Source of the DNA: Haematobia irritans
Lineage: Eukaryota > Arthropoda > Insecta > Diptera > Muscidae
Assembly (NCBI RefSeq): GCF_050003625.1
Contig: NC_134397.1
Coordinates: 200,934,899-200,998,898, forward strand
Reading direction: 5' to 3'
DNA: 64,000 nucleotides
Shown here: in pieces, positions 18,621 to 32,300 of the stretch
Layout: each line of letters begins with the position of its first letter
Numbering within the stretch: the stretch's first letter is position 1
Program-made: the position numbers and the translations under genes
Notes under the pieces: model-generated
Seen by the model: only the letters and a program-made list of their open reading frames with translations
What the model was told of the DNA's origin: nothing
Databases searched by the model: none

Positions 18621-21600
18621 GGGTGGTCATGAATTAAGCTCCTTTTCGCTCTAGGACGCATAGTTTAGGAGATATGAGCAAAACAAGTTTTTCAAATAAA
18701 AATTTAAATTTTTCCATGATTTGGATGGAATTTTAAATTTTGTGGGGGTGGTCATGAATTAAGCTCCTTTTCGCTCTAGGACTCTTAGTTTAGGAGATAT
18801 GAGCAAAACAAGTTTTTCATATAAAAATTTCAATTTTTTCAGGATTTGGAAGGAATTTTCAATTTTCGGGGGTGGTCATGAATTAAGCTCCTTTTCGCTC
18901 TAGGACGCATAGTTTAGGAGATATGAGCAAAACAAGTTTTTCATATAAAAATTTCAATTTTTCCATGATTTTGATGGGGAAGCTCATGAATTAAGCTCCT
19001 TTTCGCTCTAGGACGCATAGTTTAGGAGATATGAGCAAAACATGTTTTTTATATAAAAATTTACAATTTTTCAGGATTTGGATGGAATTTTTGATTTTTT
19101 GAGGGTGGTCATGAATTAAACTCCTTTTCGCTCTAGGACGCATAGTTTAGGAGATATGAGCAAAACAAGTTTTTCATATAAAAATTTCAATTTTTCCATG
19201 ATTTGGATGGAATTTTCAATTTTTTGGGGGTGGTCATGAATTAAGCTCCGCTCTAGGACGCATAGTTTAGGAGATATGAGCAAAACAAGTTTTTCATATA
19301 AAAATTTACAATTTTTCAGGATTTGGATGGAATTTTTGATTTTTTGAGGGTGGTCATGAATTAAACTCCTTTTCGCTCTAGGACGCATAGTTTAGAAGAT
19401 TTTGAGCAAAACAAGTTTTTCATATAAAAATTTCAATTTTTCCATGATTTGGATGGGGGTGATCATGAATTAAGCTCCTTTTCGCTCTAGGACGCATAGT
19501 TTAGGAGATATGAGCAAAACATGTTTTTTATATAAAAATTTCAATTTGTCCATGATTTGGATGGAATTTTAAATTTTTTGAGGGTGGTCATGAATTAAGC
19601 TCCTTTTCGCTCTAGGACGCATAGTTTAGGAGATATGAGCAAAACAAGTTTTTCATATAATAATTTCAATTTTTTCAGGATTTGGATGGAATTTTAGATT
19701 TTTTGAGGTTGGTCATGAATTGAGCTCCTTTTCGCTCTAGGACGCATAGTTTAGGAGATATGAGCAAAACAAGTTTTTTAGGAGATATAAGTTTAGTTTA
19801 GGAGATATGAGCAAAACAAGTTTTTCATATAAAAATTTCAATTTTTCTATGATTTGGATGGAATTTTAGATTTTTTTGAGGGTGGCAATGAATTAAGCTC
19901 CTTTTCGCTCTAGGACGCATAGTTTAGGAGATATGAGCAAAACAAGATTTTTGTATAAAAATTTCAATTTTTTCAGGATTTGGGTGGAATTTTCAAATTT
20001 TTGGGGGTGGTCATGAATTAAGCTCCTTTTCGCTCTAGGACGCATAGTTTAGGAGATATGAGCAAAACAAGTTTTTCATATAAAAGTTTCAATTTTTCCA
20101 TGATTTGGATGGAATTTTCGATTTTTTGAGGGTGGTCATGAATTAAGCTCCTTTTCGCTCTAGGACGCATAGTTTAGGAGATATGAGCAAAACAAGTTTT
20201 TTATAAAAAAATTTCAATTTTTCAATGATTTTGATGGAATTTTCAATTTTTTGGGGGTGGTCATGAATTAAGCTCCTTTTCGCTCTAGGACGCTTAGTTT
20301 AGGAGATATGAGCAAAACAAGTTTTTCATATAAAAATTTCAATTATTTCAGGATTTGGAAGGAATTTTCAATTTTCGGGGGTGGTCATGAATTAAGCTCC
20401 TTTTCGCTCTAGGACGCATAGTTTAGGAGATATGAGCAAAACAAGTTTTTCATATAAAAATTTCAATTTTTCCATGATTTGGATGGAATTTTCAATTTTT
20501 TGAGGGGTTAAGCCTTTTCTCTCTAGGACGCATAGTTTAGGAGATATGAGCAAAACAAGTTTTTCATATAAAAATTTCAATTTTTCCATGATTTTGATGG
20601 GGGTGCTCATGAATTAAGCTCCTTTTCGCTCTAGGACGCATAGTTTAGGAGATATGAGCAAAACATGTTTTTTTTATATAAAAATTTACAATTTTTCAGG
20701 ATTTGGATGGAATTTTTGATTTTTTGAGGGTGGTCATGAATTAAACTCCTTTTCGCTCTAGGACGCATAGTTTAGGAGATATGAGCAAAACAAGTTTTTC
20801 ATATAAAAATTTCAATTTTTTCAGGATTTGGATGGAATTTTAAATTTTTTTGGGGTGGTCATGAATTAAGCTCCTTTTCGCTCTAGGACGCATAGTTTAG
20901 GAGATATGAGCAAAACAAGTTTTTCAAATAAAAATTTAAATTTTTCCATGATTTGGATGGAATTTTCAATTTTTTGGGGGTGGTCATGAATTAAGCTCCT
21001 TTTCGCTCTAGGACGCATAGTTTAGGAGATATGAGCAAAACAAGTTTTTTTATATAAAAATTTACAATTTTGCAAGATTTGGATGGAATTCTTGATTTTT
21101 TGAGGGTGGTCATGAATTAAGCTCCTTTTCGCTCTAGGACGCATAGTTTAGGAGATATGAGCAAAATAAGTTTTTATATAAAAATTTACAATTTTTCCAT
21201 GATTTGGATTGAATATTCAATTTTTTGAGGGTGGTCATGAATTAAACTCCTTTTCGCTCTAGGAGGCATAGTTTAGGAGATATGAGCAAAACAAATTTTT
21301 CATATAAAAATTTCAATGTTCCCATGATTTGGATGGAATTTTCAATTTTTTGAGGGTGGTCATGAATTAAGCTCCTTTTCGCTCTAGGACGCATAGTTTA
21401 GGAGATATGAGCAAAACAAGTTTTTTATATAAAAATATAAAAATTTTCAGGATTTAGATGGAATTTCCGATTTTTTGAGGGTGGTCATGAATTAAGGTCC
21501 TCTTTGCTCTAGGACGCATAGTTTAGGAGATATGAGCAAAACAAGTTTTTCATATAAAAATTTCAATTTTTTCTGGATTTGGATGGAATTTTAGATTTTT

Positions 21601-22034
21601 TGAGGTTGGTCATGAATTAAGCTCCTTTTCGCTCTAGGACGCATAGTTTAGGAGATATGAGCAAAACAAGATTTTTATATAAAAATTTCAATTTTTTCAG
21701 GATTTGGGTGGAATTTTCAAATTTTTGGGGGTGGTCATGAATTAAGCTCCTTTTCGCTCTAGGACGCATAGTTTAGGAGATATGAGCAAAACAAGTTTTT
21801 TATATAAAAATATACAAATTTTCAGGATTTAGATGGAATTTCCGATTTTTTGAGGGTGGTCATGAATTAAGCTCCTTTTTGCTCTAGGACGCATAGTTTA
21901 GGAGATATGAGCAAAACAAGTTTTTTATATAAAACTATACAATTTTTCAGGATTTAGATGGAATTTCCGATTTTTTGAGGGTGGTCATGAATTAAGCTCC
22001 TTTTCGCTCTAGGACGCATAGTTTAGGAGATATG

Positions 22035-22800
22035 AGCAAAACAAGTTTTTCATATAAAAATTTAAATTATTCCATGATTTGGATGGAATTTTAAATTTTT
22101 TGAGGGTGGTCATGAATTAAGCTCCTTTTCGCTCTAGGACGCATAGTTTAGGAGATATGAGCAAAACAAGTTTTTCATATCAAAATTTCAATTTTTCCAT
22201 GATTTGAATGGAATTTTCAATTTTTTGAGGGTGGTCATGAATTAAGCTCCTTTTCGCTCTAGGACGCATAGTTTAGGAGATATGAGCAAAACAAGTTTTT
22301 CATATAAAAATTTAAATTTTTCCATGATTTGGATGGAATTTTAAATTTTTTGAGGGTGGTCATGAATTAAGCTCCTTTTCGCTCTAGGACGCATAGTTTA
22401 GGAGATATGAGCAAAACAAGTTTTTCATATCAAAATTTCAATTTTTCCATGATTTGAATGGAATTTTCAATTTTTTGAGGGTGGTCATGAATTAAGCTCC
22501 TTTTCGCTCTAGGACGCATAGTTTAGGAGATATGAGCAAAACAAGTTTTTCATATAAAAATTTAAATTTTTCCATGATTTGGATGGAATTTTAAATTTTT
22601 TGAGGGTGGTCATGAATTAAGCTCCTTTTCGCTCTAGGACGCATAGTTTAGGAGATATGAGCAAAACAAGTTTTTCATATCAAAATTTCAATTTTTCCAT
22701 GATTTGAATGGAATTTTCAATTTTTTGAGGGTGGTCATGAATTAAGCTCCTTTTCGCTCTAGGACGCATAGTTTAGGAGATATGAGCAAAACAAGTTTTT
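22035..22800 (+). repeat. 250-bp dimeric higher-order repeat, three copies
   Basis: Monomers with AAAATTTAAATTTTTCC/GAATTTTAAATTTTTTG alternate with monomers carrying CATATCAAAATTTC and GATTTGAATGG. The CAAAATTTCA landmark is at 22181, 22431 and 22681, exactly 250 bp apart. The copies look nearly identical, so the amplification is recent. Confidence 0.85.
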
Positions 22801-25375
22801 CATATAAAAATTTAAATTTTTCCATGATTTGGATGGAATTTTCAATTTTTTGAGGGTGGTCATGAATTAAGCTCCTTTTCGCTCTAGGACGCATAGTTTA
22901 GGAGATATGAGCAAAACAAGTTTTTTATATAAAAATTTACAATTTTTCAGGATTAAGATGGAATTTTCAATTTTTTGAGGGTGGTCATGAATTAAGCTCC
23001 TTTTCGCTCTAGGACGCATAGTTTAGGAGATATGAGCAAAACAAGTTTTTCAAATAAAAATTTCGATTTTTCCATGATTTGGATGGAATTTTCAATTTTT
23101 TGGGGGTGGTCATGAATTAAGCTCCTTTTCGCTGTAGGACGCATAGTTTAGGAGATATGAGCAAAACAAGTTTTTCATATAAAAATTTCAATTTTTTCAG
23201 GATTTGGGTGGAATTTTCAATTTTTTGGGTGTGGTCATGAATTAAGCTCCTTTTCGCTCTAGGACGCATAGTTTAGGAGATATGAGCAAAACAAGTTTTT
23301 CATATAAAAATTTCAATTTTTCCATAATTTGGATGGAATTTTCAATTTTTTGAGGATGGTCATGAATTAAGCTCCTTTTCGCTCTAGGACGCATAGTTTA
23401 GGAGATATGAGCAAAACAAGTTTTTCATATAAAAATTTCAATTTTTTCAGGATTTGGATGGAATTTTCAATTTTTTGAGGGTGGTCATGAATTAAGCTCC
23501 TTTTCGCTCTAGGACGCATAGTTTAGGAGATATGAGCAAAACAAGTTTTTTATATAAAACTATACAATTTTTCAGGATTTGGATGGAATTTCCGATTTTT
23601 TGAGGGTGGTCATGAATTAAGCTCCTTTTCGCTCTAGGACGCATAGTTCAGGAGATATGAGCAAAACAAGTTTTTCATATAAAAATTTAAATTTTTCCAT
23701 GATTTGGATGGAATTTTCAATTTTTTTAGGGTGGTCATGAATTAAGCTCCTTTTCGCTCTAGGAAGGAGATATGATATGAGCAAAACAAGTTTTTTATAT
23801 AAAAATTTACAATTTTTCAGGATTAAGATGGAATTTTCAATTTTTTGAGGGTGGTCATGAATTAAGCTCCTTTTCGCTCTAGGACGCATAGTTTAGGAGA
23901 TATGAGCAAAACAAGTTTTTTATATCAAAATTTACAATTTTTCAGGATTAAGATGGAATTTTCGATTTTTTAAGGGTGGTCATGGATTAAGCTCCTTTTC
24001 GCTCTAGGCCGCATAGTTTAGGAGATATGAGCAAAACAAGTTTTTCATATAAAAATTTCAATTTTTTCAGGATTTGGATGGAATTTTCAATTTTTTGGGG
24101 TGGTCATGAATTAAGCCCCTTTTCGCTCTAGGACGCATAGTTTAGGAGATATGAGCAAAACAAGTTTTTTATATACAAATTTACAATTTTTCAGGATTAA
24201 GATGGAATTTTCGATTTTTTGAGGGTGGTCATGAATTAAGCTCCTTTTCGCTCTAGGACGCATAGTTTAGGAGATATGAGCAAAACAAGATTTTTATATA
24301 AAAATTTCAATCTTTTCAGGATTTGGATGGAATTTTAGATTTTTTGAGGTTGGTCATGAATTATGCTCCTTTTCGCTCTAGGACGCATAGTTTAGGAGAT
24401 ATGAGCAAAACAAGTTTTTTATATAAAAATTTACAATTTTTCAGGATTAAGATGGAATTTTCGATTTTTTGAGGGTGGTCATGAATTAAGCTCCTTTTCC
24501 CTTTTTTTATATAAAAATTTCAATTTTCCCATGATTAGGATGGAATTTTCGATTTTTTGAGGGTGGTCATGAATTAAGCTCCTTTGCGCTCTAGGACGCA
24601 TAGTTTAGGAGATATGAGCACAACAAGTTTTTTATATAAAAATTTCAATTTTTCCATGATTTGGATGGAATTTTCGATTTTTTGAGGGTGGTCATGAATT
24701 AAGCTCCTTTGCGCTCTAGGACGCATAGTTTAGGAGATATGAGCAAAACAAGTTTTTTATATAAAACTATACAATTTTTCAGGATTTAGATGGAATTTCC
24801 GATTTTTTGAGGGTGGTCATGAATTAAGCTCCTTTTCGCTCTAGGACGCATAGTTTAGGAGATATGAGCAAAACAAGTTTTTCATATAAAAATTTCAATT
24901 TTTTCAGGATTTGGGTGGAATTTTCAATTTTTTGGGGGTGGTCATGAATTAAGCTCCTTTTCGCTCTAGGACGCATAGTTTAGGAGATATGAGCAAAACA
25001 AGTTTTTCATATAAAAATTTCAATCTTTTCAGGATTTGGATGGAATTTTAGATTTTTTGAGGTTGGTCGTGAATTAAGCTCCTTTTCGCTCTAGGCCGCA
25101 TAGTTTAGGAGATATGAGCAAAACAAGTTTTTTATAAAAAAAATTTCAATTTTTCAATGATTTTGATGGAATTTTCAATTTTTTGGGGGTGGTCATGAAT
25201 TAAGCTCCTTTTCGCTCTAGGACGCATAGTTTAGGAGATATGAGCAAAACAAGTTTTTCATATAAAAATTTCAATTTTTTCAGGATTTGGGTGGAATTTT
25301 CAATTTTTTGGGGGTGGTCATGAATTAAGCTCCTTTTCGCTCTAGGACGCATAGTTTAGGAGATATGAGCAAAAC
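22770..25375 (+). repeat. Long higher-order block, copy 1
   Basis: About 2.6 kb that reappears 2,833 bp downstream. Landmarks are CTAGGAAGGAGATATGATAT (23757), a truncated unit CTTTTCCCTTTTTTTATATA (24493), and monomers with GCACAACAAG and TTGCGCTCTAGG. The two truncated units make the offset non-integral in monomers. A private variant, TTATGCTCC at 24362, distinguishes it from copy 2. Confidence 0.85.
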
Positions 25376-25479
25376 AAGTTTTTTATATAAAAATTTACAA
25401 TTTTTCAGGATTAAGATGGAATTTTCAATTTTTTGAGGGTGGTCATGAATTAAGCTCCTTTTCGCTCTAGGACGCATAG

Positions 25480-28400
25480 TTTAGGAGATATGAGCAAAAC
25501 AAGTTTTTCAAATAAAAATTTCGATTTTTCCATGATTTGGATGGAATTTTCAATTTTTTGGGGGTGGTCATGAATTAAGCTCCTTTTCGCTGTAGGACGC
25601 ATAGTTTAGGAGATATGAGCAAAACAAGTTTTTCATATAAAAATTTAAATTTTTCCATGATTTGGATGGAATTTTCAATTTTTTGAGGGTGGTCATGAAT
25701 TAAGCTCCTTTTCGCTCTAGGACGCATAGTTTAGGAGATATGAGCAAAACAAGTTTTTTATATAAAAATTTACAATTTTTCAGGATTAAGATGGAATTTT
25801 CAATTTTTTGAGGGTGGTCATGAATTAAGCTCCTTTTCGCTCTAGGACGCATAGTTTAGGAGATATGAGCAAAACAAGTTTTTCAAATAAAAATTTCGAT
25901 TTTTCCATGATTTGGATGGAATTTTCAATTTTTTGGGGGTGGTCATGAATTAAGCTCCTTTTCGCTGTAGGACGCATAGTTTAGGAGATATGAGCAAAAC
26001 AAGTTTTTCATATAAAAATTTCAATTTTTTCAGGATTTGGGTGGAATTTTCAATTTTTTGGGTGTGGTCATGAATTAAGCTCCTTTTCGCTCTAGGACGC
26101 ATAGTTTAGGAGATATGAGCAAAACAAGTTTTTCATATAAAAATTTCAATTTTTCCATAATTTGGATGGAATTTTCAATTTTTTGAGGATGGTCATGAAT
26201 TAAGCTCCTTTTCGCTCTAGGACGCATAGTTTAGGATATATGAGCAAAACAAGTTTTTCATATAAAAATTTCAATTTTTTCAGGATTTGGATGGAATTTT
26301 CAATTTTTTGAGGGTGGTCATGAATTAAGCTCCTTTTCGCTCTAGGACGCATAGTTTAGGAGATATGAGCAAAACAAGTTTTTTATATAAAACTATACAA
26401 TTTTTCAGGATTTGGATGGAATTTCCGATTTTTTGAGGGTGGTCATGAATTAAGCTCCTTTTCGCTCTAGGACGCATAGTTCAGGAGATATGAGCAAAAC
26501 AAGTTTTTCATATAAAAATTTAAATTTTTCCATGATTTGGATGGAATTTTCAATTTTTTTAGGGTGGTCATGAATTAAGCTCCTTTTCGCTCTAGGAAGG
26601 AGATATGATATGAGCAAAACAAGTTTTTTATATAAAAATTTACAATTTTTCAGGATTAAGATGGAATTTTCAATTTTTTGAGGGTGGTCATGAATTAAGC
26701 TCCTTTTCGCTCTAGGACGCATAGTTTAGGAGATATGAGCAAAACAAGTTTTTTATATCAAAATTTACAATTTTTCAGGATTAAGATGGAATTTTCGATT
26801 TTTTAAGGGTGGTCATGGATTAAGCTCCTTTTCGCTCTAGGCCGCATAGTTTAGGAGATATGAGCAAAACAAGTTTTTCATATAAAAATTTCAATTTTTT
26901 CAGGATTTGGATGGAATTTTCAATTTTTTGGGGTGGTCATGAATTAAGCCCCTTTTCGCTCTAGGACGCATAGTTTAGGAGATATGAGCAAAACAAGTTT
27001 TTTATATACAAATTTACAATTTTTCAGGATTAAGATGGAATTTTCGATTTTTTGAGGGTGGTCATGAATTAAGCTCCTTTTCGCTCTAGGACGCATAGTT
27101 TAGGAGATATGAGCAAAACAAGATTTTTATATAAAAATTTCAATCTTTTCAGGATTTGGATGGAATTTTAGATTTTTTGAGGTTGGTCATGAATTAAGCT
27201 CCTTTTCGCTCTAGGACGCATAGTTTAGGAGATATGAGCAAAACAAGTTTTTTATATAAAAATTTACAATTTTTCAGGATTAAGATGGAATTTTCGATTT
27301 TTTGAGGGTGGTCATGAATTAAGCTCCTTTTCCCTTTTTTTATATAAAAATTTCAATTTTCCCATGATTAGGATGGAATTTTCGATTTTTTGAGGGTGGT
27401 CATGAATTAAGCTCCTTTGCGCTCTAGGACGCATAGTTTAGGAGATATGAGCACAACAAGTTTTTTATATAAAAATTTCAATTTTTCCATGATTTGGATG
27501 GAATTTTCGATTTTTTGAGGGTGGTCATGAATTAAGCTCCTTTGCGCTCTAGGACGCATAGTTTAGGAGATATGAGCAAAACAAGTTTTTTATATAAAAC
27601 TATACAATTTTTCAGGATTTAGATGGAATTTCCGATTTTTTGAGGGTGGTCATGAATTAAGCTCCTTTTCGCTCTAGGACGCATAGTTTAGGAGATATGA
27701 GCAAAACAAGTTTTTCATATAAAAATTTCAATTTTTTCAGGATTTGGGTGGAATTTTCAATTTTTTGGGGGTGGTCATGAATTAAGCTCCTTTTCGCTCT
27801 AGGACGCATAGTTTAGGAGATATGAGCAAAACAAGTTTTTCATATAAAAATTTCAATCTTTTCAGGATTTGGATGGAATTTTAGATTTTTTGAGGTTGGT
27901 CGTGAATTAAGCTCCTTTTCGCTCTAGGCCGCATAGTTTAGGAGATATGAGCAAAACAAGTTTTTTATAAAAAAAATTTCAATTTTTCAATGATTTTGAT
28001 GGAATTTTCAATTTTTTGGGGGTGGTCATGAATTAAGCTCCTTTTCGCTCTAGGACGCATAGTTTAGGAGATATGAGCAAAACAAGTTTTTCATATAAAA
28101 ATTTCAATTTTTTCAGGATTTGGGTGGAATTTTCAATTTTTTGGGGGTGGTCATGAATTAAGCTCCTTTTCGCTCTAGGACGCATAGTTTAGGAGATATG
28201 AGCAAAACAAGTTTTTCATATAAAAATTTCAATTTTTCCATGATTTGGATGGAATTTTCAATTTTTTGAGGGTGGTCATGAATTAAGCTCCTTTTCGCTC
28301 TAGGCCGCATAGTTTAGGAGATATGAGCAAAACAAGTTTTTCATATAAAAATTTCAATTTTTTCAGGATTTGGATGGAATTTTCAATTTTTTGAGGGTGG

Positions 28401-29310
28401 TCATGAATTAAGCTCCTTTTCGCTCTAGGACGCATAGTTTAGGAGATATGAGCAAAACAAGTTTTTTATATAAAACTATACAATTTTTCAGGATTTAGAT
28501 GGAATTTCCGATTTTTTGAGGGTGGTCATGAATTAAGCTCCTTTTCGCTCTAGGACGCATAGTTTAGGAGATATGAGCAAAACAAGTTTTTCATATAAAA
28601 ATTTAAATTTTTCCATGATTTGGATGGAATTTTCAATTTTTTGAGGGTGGTCATGAATTAAGCTCCTTTTCGCTCTAGGACGCATAGTTTAGGAGATATG
28701 AGCAAAACAAGTTTTTCATATAAAAATTAAAATTTTTCCATGATTTGGATGGAATTTTCAATTTTTTGAGGGTGGTCATGAATTAAGCTCCTTTTCGCTC
28801 TAGGACGCATAGTTTAGGAGATATGAGCAAAACAAGTTTTTCATATAAAAATTTCAATTTTTTCAGGATTTGGACGGAATTTTCAATTTTTTTGGGGTGG
28901 TCATGAATTAAGCTCCTTTTCGCTCTAGGACGCATAGTTTAGGAGATATGAGCAAAACAAGTTTTTTATATACAAATTTACAATTTTTCAGGATTAAGAT
29001 GGAATTTTCGATTTTTTGAGGGTGGTCATGAATTAAGCTCCTTTTCGCTCTAGGACGCATAGTTTAGGAGATATGAGCAAAACAAGATTTTTATATAAAA
29101 ATTTCAATCTTTTCAGGATTTGGATGGAATTTTAGATTTTTTGAGGTTGGTCGTGAATTAAGCTCCTTTTCGCTCTAGGACGCATAGTATAGGAGATATG
29201 AGCAAAACAAGTTTTTTATATAAAACTATACAATTTTTCAGGATTTAGATGGAATTTCCGATTTTTTGAGGGTGGTCATGAATTAAGCTCCTTTTCGCTC
29301 TAGGACGCAT
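25480..29310 (+). repeat. Long higher-order block, copy 2
   Basis: This copy repeats the landmarks of copy 1 at +2,833 and extends further right. It is followed at +3,833 by copy 3. The segment of about 25186-29196 matches about 34470-38480 (offset 9,284) over roughly 4 kb, with only scattered differences such as GGATATATGAGC at 26236 and one 7-bp deletion just outside. Confidence 0.85.
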
Positions 29311-29312
29311 AG

Positions 29313-32300
29313 TTTAGGAGATATGAGCAAAACAAGTTTTTCAAATAAAAATTTCGATTTTTCCATGATTTGGATGGAATTTTCAATTTTTTGGGGGTGG
29401 TCATGAATTAAGCTCCTTTTCGCTGTAGGACGCATAGTTTAGGAGATATGAGCAAAACAAGTTTTTCATATAAAAATTTAAATTTTTCCATGATTTGGAT
29501 GGAATTTTCAATTTTTTGAGGGTGGTCATGAATTAAGCTCCTTTTCGCTCTAGGACGCATAGTTTAGGAGATATGAGCAAAACAAGTTTTTTATATAAAA
29601 ATTTACAATTTTTCAGGATTAAGATGGAATTTTCAATTTTTTGAGGGTGGTCATGAATTAAGCTCCTTTTCGCTCTAGGACGCATAGTTTAGGAGATATG
29701 AGCAAAACAAGTTTTTCAAATAAAAATTTCGATTTTTCCATGATTTGGATGGAATTTTCAATTTTTTGGGGGTGGTCATGAATTAAGCTCCTTTTCGCTG
29801 TAGGACGCATAGTTTAGGAGATATGAGCAAAACAAGTTTTTCATATAAAAATTTCAATTTTTTCAGGATTTGGGTGGAATTTTCAATTTTTTGGGTGTGG
29901 TCATGAATTAAGCTCCTTTTCGCTCTAGGACGCATAGTTTAGGAGATATGAGCAAAACAAGTTTTTCATATAAAAATTTCAATTTTTCCATAATTTGGAT
30001 GGAATTTTCAATTTTTTGAGGATGGTCATGAATTAAGCTCCTTTTCGCTCTAGGACGCATAGTTTAGGAGATATGAGCAAAACAAGTTTTTCATATAAAA
30101 ATTTCAATTTTTTCAGGATTTGGATGGAATTTTCAATTTTTTGAGGGTGGTCATGAATTAAGCTCCTTTTCGCTCTAGGACGCATAGTTTAGGAGATATG
30201 AGCAAAACAAGTTTTTTATATAAAACTATACAATTTTTCAGGATTTGGATGGAATTTCCGATTTTTTGAGGGTGGTCATGAATTAAGCTCCTTTTCGCTC
30301 TAGGACGCATAGTTCAGGAGATATGAGCAAAACAAGCTTTTCATATAAAAATTTAAATTTTTCCATGATTTGGATGGAATTTTCAATTTTTTTAGGGTGG
30401 TCATGAATTAAGCTCCTTTTCGCTCTAGGAAGGAGATATGATATGAGCAAAACAAGTTTTTTATATAAAAATTTACAATTTTTCAGGATTAAGATGGAAT
30501 TTTCAATTTTTTGAGGGTGGTCATGAATTAAGCTCCTTTTCGCTCTAGGACGCATAGTTTAGGAGATATGAGCAAAACAAGTTTTTTATATCAAAATTTA
30601 CAATTTTTCAGGATTAAGATGGAATTTTCGATTTTTTAAGGGTGGTCATGGATTAAGCTCCTTTTCGCTCTAGGCCGCATAGTTTAGGAGATATGAGCAA
30701 AACAAGTTTTTCATATAAAAATTTCAATTTTTTCAGGATTTGGATGGAATTTTCAATTTTTTGGGGTGGTCATGAATTAAGCCCCTTTTCGCTCTAGGAC
30801 GCATAGTTTAGGAGATATGAGCAAAACAAGTTTTTTATATACAAATTTACAATTTTTCAGGATTAAGATGGAATTTTCGATTTTTTGAGGGTGGTCATGA
30901 ATTAAGCTCCTTTTCGCTCTAGGACGCATAGTTTAGGAGATATGAGCAAAACAAGATTTTTATATAAAAATTTCAATCTTTTCAGGATTTGGATGGAATT
31001 TTAGATTTTTTGAGGTTGGTCATGAATTAAGCTCCTTTTCGCTCTAGGACGCATAGTTTAGGAGATATGAGCAAAACAAGTTTTTTATATAAAAATTTAC
31101 AATTTTTCAGGATTAAGATGGAATTTTCGATTTTTTGAGGGTGGTCATGAATTAAGCTCCTTTTCCCTTTTTTTATATAAAAATTTCAATTTTCCCATGA
31201 TTAGGATGGAATTTTCGATTTTTTGAGGGTGGTCATGAATTAAGCTCCTTTGCGCTCTAGGACGCATAGTTTAGGAGATATGAGCACAACAAGTTTTTTA
31301 TATAAAAATTTCAATTTTTCCATGATTTGGATGGAATTTTCGATTTTTTGAGGGTGGTCATGAATTAAGCTCCTTTGCGCTCTAGGACGCATAGTTTAGG
31401 AGATATGAGCAAAACAAGTTTTTTATATAAAACTATACAATTTTTCAGGATTTAGATGGAATTTCCGATTTTTTGAGGGTGGTCATGAATTAAGCTCCTT
31501 TTCGCTCTAGGACGCATAGTTTAGGAGATATGAGCAAAACAAGTTTTTCATATAAAAATTTCAATTTTTTCAGGATTTGGGTGGAATTTTCAATTTTTTG
31601 GGGGTGGTCATGAATTAAGCTCCTTTTCGCTCTAGGACGCATAGTTTAGGAGATATGAGCAAAACAAGTTTTTCATATAAAAATTTCAATCTTTTCAGGA
31701 TTTGGATGGAATTTTAGATTTTTTGAGGTTGGTCGTGAATTAAGCTCCTTTTCGCTCTAGGCCGCATAGTTTAGGAGATATGAGCAAAACAAGTTTTTTA
31801 TAAAAAAAATTTCAATTTTTCAATGATTTTGATGGAATTTTCAATTTTTTGGGGGTGGTCATGAATTAAGCTCCTTTTCGCTCTAGGACGCATAGTTTAG
31901 GAGATATGAGCAAAACAAGTTTTTCATATAAAAATTTCAATTTTTTCAGGATTTGGGTGGAATTTTCAATTTTTTGGGGGTGGTCATGAATTAAGCTCCT
32001 TTTCGCTCTAGGACGCATAGTTTAGGAGATATGAGCAAAACAAGTTTTTCATATAAAAATTTCAATTTTTCCATGATTTGGATGGAATTTTCAATTTTTT
32101 GAGGGTGGTCATGAATTAAGCTCCTTTTCGCTCTAGGCCGCATAGTTTAGGAGATATGAGCAAAACAAGTTTTTCATATAAAAATTTCAATTTTTTCAGG
32201 ATTTGGATGGAATTTTCAATTTTTTGAGGGTGGTCATGAATTAAGCTCCTTTTCGCTCTAGGACGCATAGTTTAGGAGATATGAGCAAAACAAGTTTTTT

